Part shown: in pieces, positions 57,911 to 64,000 of the stretch | How the letters are laid out: each line of letters starts with the position of its first letter | How positions within the stretch are numbered: position 1 is the first letter of the stretch | DNA from: Thermodesulfovibrionia bacterium | GTDB taxonomy: Bacteria; Nitrospirota; Thermodesulfovibrionia; UBA6902; BMS3Bbin08 | Reading direction: 5' to 3' | DNA: 64,000 nt | Assembly (NCBI GenBank): GCA_030694425.1 | Contig: JAUXYI010000079.1 | Coordinates: 1 to 64,000 of the forward strand | Position numbers and translations under genes: made by a program | The notes under the pieces: model-generated | Databases searched by the model: none | What the model saw: the letters and a program-made list of their open reading frames with translations, nothing else | Told to the model about the DNA's origin: nothing

Positions 57911-58885
57911 ATGTCAAAACAAAACCAAAGGATGTTCTTTGTAATATTCCTCCTTTTAGCCTCAATTTTAGCAGTTACATCTGTTTTTGCATCTACAGAA
58001 ACTGCAGAAGCGCCGATTCCTCAAGCATCAGGTTCACATGTTGCATGGTGGGTCTGGCCGTTAAGTCTTTTTATTGTCACTTTTATTTTAGGTATTCTTG
58101 CGGTTCTCGGAGGCGTTGGCGGCGGTGTGCTTTATGTGCCAATAGTCGGAGGTTTTTTCCCCTTTCATCTTGATTTTGTCAGAGGAGCAGGTCTTCTTGT
58201 GGCGCTTGCAGGAGCGCTTGCAGCAGGACCCGGACTTCTTAAGAGAAACCTTGCAAGCCTCCGTCTGGCGCTGCCTGTAGCTCTAATTGCATCATCTGCC
58301 GCTATTGTAGGCGCAATGATTGGTCTTGCCCTTCCAACCAATGTAGTCCAGACATTGCTCGGCGCAACAATTATATTTATAGTGATAATTATGGCGTCAG
58401 CTAAAAAATCCGATTTCCCGGAAGTCCCAAAACCTGATAGCCTCTCTCAAAGTCTTGGGATAATGGGAATCTACAGAGAAGAATCCCTTGGAAAAGATGT
58501 TGAATGGCATATACATAGAACACCTCAAGGTTTACTCCTATTTATAATCATTGGCGTAATGGCCGGAATGTTCGGACTGGGCGCAGGATGGGCAAATGTC
58601 CCTGCTTTAAATCTCCTTATGGGCGCGCCCCTTAAAATCTCTATTGCAACAAGCAAGTTCCTGCTTTCTATAACAGATACAAGCGCAGCATGGGTTTATA
58701 TCAATGAAGGCGCGGTATTACCCATGATTGTCGTTCCGTCCATTGTAGGAATCATGCTCGGCTCCATTGTGGGAGTTAAGATACTTGTAAGAGCAAAACC
58801 AAAGGCAATTAAATGGATGGTTATTGTCCTTCTGCTTTTTGCGGGACTCAGGGCGCTGTTAAAGGGCCTTGGTATATGGAAATAA
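57911..58885 (+). CDS. Sulfite exporter TauE/SafE family protein
   Basis: 'VLGGVGGGVLYVPIVGGFFPF', 'GLGAGWANVPALNLLMGAPLKISIATSKFLLSITDT'. Confidence 0.9.
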   Translation: MSKQNQRMFFVIFLLLASILAVTSVFASTETAEAPIPQASGSHVAWWVWPLSLFIVTFILGILAVLGGVGGGVLYVPIVGGFFPFHLDFVRGAGLLVALAGALAAGPGLLKRNLASLRLALPVALIASSAAIVGAMIGLALPTNVVQTLLGATIIFIVIIMASAKKSDFPEVPKPDSLSQSLGIMGIYREESLGKDVEWHIHRTPQGLLLFIIIGVMAGMFGLGAGWANVPALNLLMGAPLKISIATSKFLLSITDTSAAWVYINEGAVLPMIVVPSIVGIMLGSIVGVKILVRAKPKAIKWMVIVLLLFAGLRALLKGLGIWK

Positions 58886-58969
58886 AAAGTCAGTGAACAG
58901 TGAACAGTTTTTTTACTAACGACTATTCACTAATACAAACGCATTAAGTAAGTTGACATAACTCTTTAG

Positions 58970-59045
58970 TGTTGTCATTCCCGCTTGTCGGGAATCCTTC
59001 TTAAAGAAAGATGCCGAACAAGTCGGCATGACAGAAAATGTAACA
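58970..59045. repeat. Dispersed 'tgtcattcccgcttgtcgggaatcc...' palindrome
   Basis: Related to 6248-6340. Confidence 0.8.
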
Positions 59046-59085
59046 TTACTTATTTCGTTTACTATAATTAAGGAGGGCAAATAAA

Positions 59086-59505
59086 ATGGCAGAACTAAAA
59101 ACTAAAGCATCAGAAGAGCAGATAGTATATGCGAATATTCTAAATATTGGAATGTGGATCGGGCTTTTAGCGCTTGTAGTCTTTTTTATAATTTATGTAT
59201 CAGGAATATTTCAAAGTTTTATCCCCATTGAAGAACTGCCTAACTACTGGGGCATGAAGGTAAAAGATTATATTCATGAATCCCATGCGCCAACTGGCTG
59301 GGCGTGGACCGCCATGCTCGGCAAAGGCGATTATCTAAATTTTATAGGGATAGCAGCTCTTGCCGCGCTTACTGTTTTGTGCTACCTCATCATTCTGCCA
59401 ATTTTTATTCGTAAAAAGGATACGCCCTATGTTGTAATTGCAATACTTGAAATAGCTGTCTTAACCCTTGCAGCAAGCGGCATTCTGAAGGCAGGAGGGC
59501 ACTAA
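59086..59505 (+). CDS. Small membrane protein (TauE partner-like, possibly DUF1634)
   Basis: Three to four TM segments, between TauE-like and Usp genes. Confidence 0.6.
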   Translation: MAELKTKASEEQIVYANILNIGMWIGLLALVVFFIIYVSGIFQSFIPIEELPNYWGMKVKDYIHESHAPTGWAWTAMLGKGDYLNFIGIAALAALTVLCYLIILPIFIRKKDTPYVVIAILEIAVLTLAASGILKAGGH

Positions 59506-59506
59506 T

Positions 59507-60400
59507 ATGGCACAGTTATGTCCGACAGCAAAAATAGAAAAATTATTATTACCCACAGACTGCTCTGAATTTAGCGAAGGAGCTATAAGAGAGGCTGTCA
59601 ACCTCGCAAAAACATGTTCAAGCAAACTATTTGTCGTCTCAGTTATAGAGACCAATCCCGAGTACGAGTCCATTGCCCCGCAGCTTATTGAGAAGGCAGA
59701 AAAAGAAACAAGGCAGCACCTTGAATTAGTGAAAAACAGGGCTGCAAAAGAGGGTGTTGACTGCGAGATAATAGCACGCCAGGGCGAAGACCCCTATAAA
59801 TACATTGTTGATGAGGCAGCAAAACATCAGGTCAGTATGATAATAATGGGAAGACGCGGAAGAAAAGGACTTAAGAGATTAATGATGGGGAGCGTAACTG
59901 CAAAGGTTATTGGGCACTCTCCATGTAATGTCCTTGTGGTGCCGCGTGCTGCAAGGCTTGAATTCAGAAAAATCCTCATAGCAACTGACGGCTCAAAATA
60001 TAGCAATGCAGCTGCTTCCGAGGCAATCGCCATTGCAAAACAATGCGGCGCCAGTCTCATCGCTGCCTCTGCTGTGCCTTATGAATCAATATCACCTCTT
60101 GGCATCGTCCATTCAGAGATGCAGTGGGAGCTCATCACAGAAGAAGCCCGCAAGGCAGCAGAAAGTAATATCAAGGGTGTAAAAGAAATTGCAGAAAAAG
60201 AAGAGGTCAAAATTGAAGAACTCATTCTTGAAGGCAGACCATATGAAGCTATAATAAATGCTGCAAAGGAAAAGAGAGTTGACCTTATTATAGTCGGAAG
60301 CCACGGAAGGACAGGTCTTGACAGACTCCTCATGGGAAGTGTCACAGAAAGAGTCATCGGCCACGCAGAGTGCGCAGTGCTGGTGGTGAAAGCGAAATAG
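59507..60400 (+). CDS. Tandem universal stress protein (UspA)
   Basis: Two Usp domains, 'IIMGRRGRKGLKRLMMGSVTAKVIGHSPCNVLVV' and 'IIVGSHGRTGLDRLLMGSVTERVIGHAECAVLVV'. Confidence 0.95.
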   Translation: MAQLCPTAKIEKLLLPTDCSEFSEGAIREAVNLAKTCSSKLFVVSVIETNPEYESIAPQLIEKAEKETRQHLELVKNRAAKEGVDCEIIARQGEDPYKYIVDEAAKHQVSMIIMGRRGRKGLKRLMMGSVTAKVIGHSPCNVLVVPRAARLEFRKILIATDGSKYSNAAASEAIAIAKQCGASLIAASAVPYESISPLGIVHSEMQWELITEEARKAAESNIKGVKEIAEKEEVKIEELILEGRPYEAIINAAKEKRVDLIIVGSHGRTGLDRLLMGSVTERVIGHAECAVLVVKAK

Positions 60401-60414
60401 AAGGGTGGAAAACT

Positions 60415-60500
60415 GATTAATCTGTTTTCAGCCCGTACCTTTTAAGTTTCCTCCACAGTGACACCCTGTCAATTCCCATTCTGAGGTATTTTTAGCCGCC
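60415..60500 (-). pseudogene. C-terminal remnant of a sigma54 response regulator
   Basis: Minus strand '(L)RMGIDRVSLWRKLKRYGLKTD*', paralogous to the C-terminus of the gene at 61374-62732 (GIDRVSLWRKLKKYGLEE*). Confidence 0.75.
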
Positions 60501-60633
60501 CCAGAAATGCAAAGTTAATAAATCTTATAAACCTATAAGTTCAATTTTATTGATTTTATATATTTATGTTAATTTTTCGTATCCTTGCTAATCTTATCAG
60601 GAGTTGCATATAATTGAAGCAAAAGGAGCTGCA

Positions 60634-60999
60634 ATGTCTCTATTTTCAAAAGAAAAAAAAATATTATCAGATATAGCAGAGGCTTTATCACATGAGCCCT
60701 CGATTCTAAAGATTATTGCCTACGGCTCACGGGTAAGGGGAGATTTCCACGGAGATAGCGACCTTGATGTCTTTGTCTTAGTTGATAAAAAGACTCGTTA
60801 TATTAAAGAGAAGATAATTGATATTTTTTACAAATATGAAATGAGCTATGATATATCGTTCTCTATCTCTATTTTTTCTAAAGATGAATTCGATTTTAAT
60901 AATGCCATCGGTAGTCCCTTTATTAAAGCCATAAAAGCGGAAGGAGTCATAATATATGACGTTCGACTTAGAAGAGAAAAAGTCCCTCTCAAAGTATAG
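60634..60999 (+). CDS. Minimal nucleotidyltransferase (MNT) antitoxin-like
   Basis: 'IIAYGSRVRGDFHGDSDLDVFVLV'. Confidence 0.88.
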   Translation: MSLFSKEKKILSDIAEALSHEPSILKIIAYGSRVRGDFHGDSDLDVFVLVDKKTRYIKEKIIDIFYKYEMSYDISFSISIFSKDEFDFNNAIGSPFIKAIKAEGVIIYDVRLRREKVPLKV

Positions 61000-61372
61000 G
61001 CTTGAAAAGGCTAAAAGGTTACTGGAGGACGCAAGACTCCTTTTAGAAAAAGAAAGATTTGAATCTTCTATTAACAGGAGTTATTATGCGGCATTAACAG
61101 CAGCAAAAGGGCTCTTGATACTTTTTGGTATAGACCCTAAAACCCATGAAGGGGTAAAGACCATGGTAGGAAAAAAATTGATAATGGATGGCTATATGTC
61201 TAATGAATATGGAAAGTGGTTTAGGGGTCTGTTTTTTGAGAGGGAAGATGCTGATTACGCAGATTTTATAGTAGTGGATAAAAGTGATGCACAAGAAGCA
61301 TATAAAAATGCTTTAGCATTTGTGGAAAAATCAATAGAAGTGGCAGATAGATTAGTAAAAGAACTTGAATAG
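60956..61372 (+). CDS. HEPN-domain protein (UPF0332-like), toxin partner of MNT
   Basis: 'YRLEKAKRLLEDARLLLEKERFESSINRSYYAALTAAKGLLI'. Overlaps MNT gene by 44 bp. Confidence 0.88.
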   Translation: MTFDLEEKKSLSKYRLEKAKRLLEDARLLLEKERFESSINRSYYAALTAAKGLLILFGIDPKTHEGVKTMVGKKLIMDGYMSNEYGKWFRGLFFEREDADYADFIVVDKSDAQEAYKNALAFVEKSIEVADRLVKELE

Positions 61373-61373
61373 A

Positions 61374-62732
61374 CTATTCTTCCAACCCATATTTTTTAAG
61401 TTTCCTCCAGAGCGATACCCTATCTATTCCCAATATCTGTGCTGCAAGGGTTTTATTGCTGCCGACTTCTTTCAAAACCCACTTTATGTAAGACTCTTCC
61501 TGTTCCTCAAGGGATGGCATCTTGCCTTCTTTTTTTCTGAATGTCCTTATGCTTAATTCCCTTAAGTCCTCGGGAAGATGCGCTACTTCTATTGTATTCC
61601 CATTTGTAAGGGCAACTCCTCTTTCTATGATATTTTCAAGCTCCCTCACATTCCCGGGGAAGTCATAATTCATTAATATAGCAATAACGTCATGCGATAT
61701 CTCTGTAACATCTTTTTTCATGAGGGCTGTATATTTTTTCAAAAAATAATAACTCATAAGCGGTATATCATCCCGTCTTTCTGAAAGCGGAGGGACACGC
61801 AAAGAGACCACATTCAATCTGAAATAAAGGTCCTGCCTGAAATGCCCATCTTTTATTGCGTCCTGAATATTTCTATTTGTTGATGCTATAAACCTGACAT
61901 CTACTTTCACAGGCTCTGTGCCCCCGACCCGTAAAAGTTCTTTTTCCTGAATAACCCTTAAAAGCTTTACCTGCATGGATGGGGGCATTTCTGTTATCTC
62001 ATCTAAAAATAATGTTCCGCCTGATGCCATTTCTATCAAGCCTTTTTTCAAAGTGGTTGCACCAGTGAATGCGCCTTTTTCATGCCCGAATAGTTCATTA
62101 CTCAAAAGTTCTTCTGTAAATGCCCCACAATTTATTGCAAAGAATGCTCCTTCCGAGCGTTTGCTGTTAAGGTGTATGTATTTTGCTAAAAGTTCTTTAC
62201 CTGTACCACTTTCGCCGCTTATAAGGACATTGCAGTCTGTGGGCGCAATCTGCCTTGCTGTATCAAGAATCCTCTGCATATTAAAATCCTGTGTGATTAT
62301 CTTTACCCTGCCCTGATATTTCTCTAACTGCTCTCTCAATTGGGCGTTTTCTTTTTTAAGCCTTACCTTCTCTACTGCCTCTCTGACTACCTTTCTCACC
62401 TCATCAAGCTTAAAGGGTTTGGCTATGTAATGATAGGCGCCTTTTCTCATTGTCTCTACTGCTGAGGTGACAGTGGCATAAGCTGTAATCATGATAACCT
62501 CTGTATCAGGATAAAGCGACTTAGCCTTTTCAAGAACCTCAAGCCCATCTACCTTTTCCATCTTTAAATCTGTAAGCACCACGTCAAACTCATGTTCCTC
62601 AAGTATCCTTAACGCATTAGTGCCGCTTGTGGTGCCAACCACCTCATACCCCTCCTTTTTCATAACGTGCTCAAGGTTCCTGAGGGCGACCTTTTCATCC
62701 TCTACTATTAAAAGTTTTACCTTATTCTTCAT
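61374..62732 (-). CDS. Sigma54-dependent response regulator (NtrC/AtoC family)
   Basis: REC, GESGTGKE, GAFTGA, Fis HTH. Confidence 0.95.
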   Translation of the reverse strand: MKNKVKLLIVEDEKVALRNLEHVMKKEGYEVVGTTSGTNALRILEEHEFDVVLTDLKMEKVDGLEVLEKAKSLYPDTEVIMITAYATVTSAVETMRKGAYHYIAKPFKLDEVRKVVREAVEKVRLKKENAQLREQLEKYQGRVKIITQDFNMQRILDTARQIAPTDCNVLISGESGTGKELLAKYIHLNSKRSEGAFFAINCGAFTEELLSNELFGHEKGAFTGATTLKKGLIEMASGGTLFLDEITEMPPSMQVKLLRVIQEKELLRVGGTEPVKVDVRFIASTNRNIQDAIKDGHFRQDLYFRLNVVSLRVPPLSERRDDIPLMSYYFLKKYTALMKKDVTEISHDVIAILMNYDFPGNVRELENIIERGVALTNGNTIEVAHLPEDLRELSIRTFRKKEGKMPSLEEQEESYIKWVLKEVGSNKTLAAQILGIDRVSLWRKLKKYGLEE

Positions 62733-63978
62733 CTTTGCGCTCCTTTAAAGGCAGTCTAATCAAAAAAGTTGTTCCATAACCTACCTGGCTTTCCACATCA
62801 ATGGTGCCCCCATGTTTTTCTATGATATTATGCACAACAAAAAGGCCTAGGCCATAGCCTTTCTTTGTATCTTTTTTTGTAAAAAATGGTTCAAATATCT
62901 TTGAAACTATCTCTGGCTCCATACCAATACCTGTATCTCTAACCTCAATTTCAATTATATTACCTTTACCCTTTTTTGCTGAAATGAAAACCTTTCCCTC
63001 GCCTTCTATTGCCCCCATGCTGTTTTTAATAAGGTTCAGAAAAACCTGTTGAAGCTTCTGCTTATCTGCAAAGAGCACAATATCATCGGGGACCTCCATG
63101 CGGATTTCTATCTTTGATGGAATCTCCCCTTTGATCAGCCTGAGAGACTCATTGACCGCATTTTTCAGATTAACATTTTCCTTTTTACCTGCCCTTGAAA
63201 ACTCAAGGACGGTTCTTACAATATCCTTTGCCCTGTCTGTTTCGGCTTCTATCTGCGAAAGAAGCTCTCTCTTATATTCAATATCTGCTTCTTCTATTTC
63301 CTCCTTAAGTATCTGGCAGGAAGTAGAGATATTAGAAAGTGGATTATTAATCTCGTGGGCAACTCCAAAAAGCAAAGTGCCGATGGATGCTAATTTCTCT
63401 GACTGGACAAGATGCCTCTGCCGCATCTCCAGTTCAACGAGCATCGTATTGATTGCCTTACTAAGAGATAGCAATTCCTTATCACGAGATAACACAGGGA
63501 TGAATGAAAATTCTCCATTGGCAATCTTTTGCATGCTCTCTTCTAACAGTTTAAGGGGTCTTATAACCATCCGCGTTAAATATTCAGCGATGAAAAAACC
63601 AGCAATAATAAGAAAGATACCTGAAAAAATAAGTATCCTCTGAGAACGCTCTATCAATGTCTGCATATATTTTCGTTCTGCTACGGAGATTGCCTCCGTG
63701 GATGTAACAATTTTTTTGCCAATCTCCCTTATTCTTTCTTCTAAGGTACGGGTTTCCATGGGAGCATGCCTTTTGTCCTGCTCAAAATATTTCTGCATGA
63801 GGGATTTGTATTCTCGGATATCAGTATCTAAGGCATAGACATCTGCCTTGATTGCAAGTTTTTCTATAGCTTCCTTATTATTCTTTATAATGTCCTCTGA
63901 CCTTTCTGTAAATCGTAAGTTTTCAGAATAATCCTCTTTATGCCCATAAAGAAAATAGTTCTTTTCAAACCTTCTCAT
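62722..63978 (-). CDS. Sensor histidine kinase (HAMP, HisKA, HATPase); probably continues past the window end
   Basis: 'FGVAHEINNPLSNISTSCQIL', 'GIGMEPEIVSKIFEPFFTKKDTKKGYGLGLFVV'. Only one TM segment is seen, so the N-terminus likely lies beyond 64000. Confidence 0.9.
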   Translation of the reverse strand: MRRFEKNYFLYGHKEDYSENLRFTERSEDIIKNNKEAIEKLAIKADVYALDTDIREYKSLMQKYFEQDKRHAPMETRTLEERIREIGKKIVTSTEAISVAERKYMQTLIERSQRILIFSGIFLIIAGFFIAEYLTRMVIRPLKLLEESMQKIANGEFSFIPVLSRDKELLSLSKAINTMLVELEMRQRHLVQSEKLASIGTLLFGVAHEINNPLSNISTSCQILKEEIEEADIEYKRELLSQIEAETDRAKDIVRTVLEFSRAGKKENVNLKNAVNESLRLIKGEIPSKIEIRMEVPDDIVLFADKQKLQQVFLNLIKNSMGAIEGEGKVFISAKKGKGNIIEIEVRDTGIGMEPEIVSKIFEPFFTKKDTKKGYGLGLFVVHNIIEKHGGTIDVESQVGYGTTFLIRLPLKERKDEE

Positions 63979-64000
63979 CTCAAGGGTTGTATCAAAAAGG

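Overview
The window is a bacterial chromosomal segment. Gene content (mre/rod cluster, NtrC-family regulators, a PrsR-like regulator, NifU/NifS, RAYT transposases) suggests a Nitrospirota- or Deltaproteobacteria-like anaerobe, but taxonomy is inference. Housekeeping blocks include uppS-cdsA-dxr-rseP, mreBCD-mrdA-rodA, mlaEFD, rimP-nusA, recG, der, nadA and acnA. The accessory content is more unusual. (1) At 203-391 there is a small dual-CxxC ORF with an in-frame TGA and a SECIS-like hairpin, a candidate selenoprotein missed by the ORF track. (2) At about 42.37-49.3 kb there is an integrase-less array of same-strand cassettes separated by attC-like palindromes (CALIN-like). It carries a SIR2-like protein, an EVE/PUA-like + HNH nuclease, a Zn-finger/HhH pair and two HEPN-motif proteins, and looks like a small defence-flavoured integron array. 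(3) Two RAYT transposases are each flanked by GGGGTCAGG inverted repeats, and RAYT-type MITEs erode the cassette array. (4) Several gene remnants are present: a MNT/HEPN pair, the C-terminus of a BrnT-like toxin, the C-terminus of HicB, the N-terminus of a DUF4238 protein, and the C-terminus of a sigma54 regulator. (5) Dispersed repeats are inserted in frame inside coding genes (midA-like, acnA, the tail of mrdA). (6) A short TCTACGACTCGTAGA-like motif recurs in hairpin loops. All calls come from reading sequence and translations; no searches were run.
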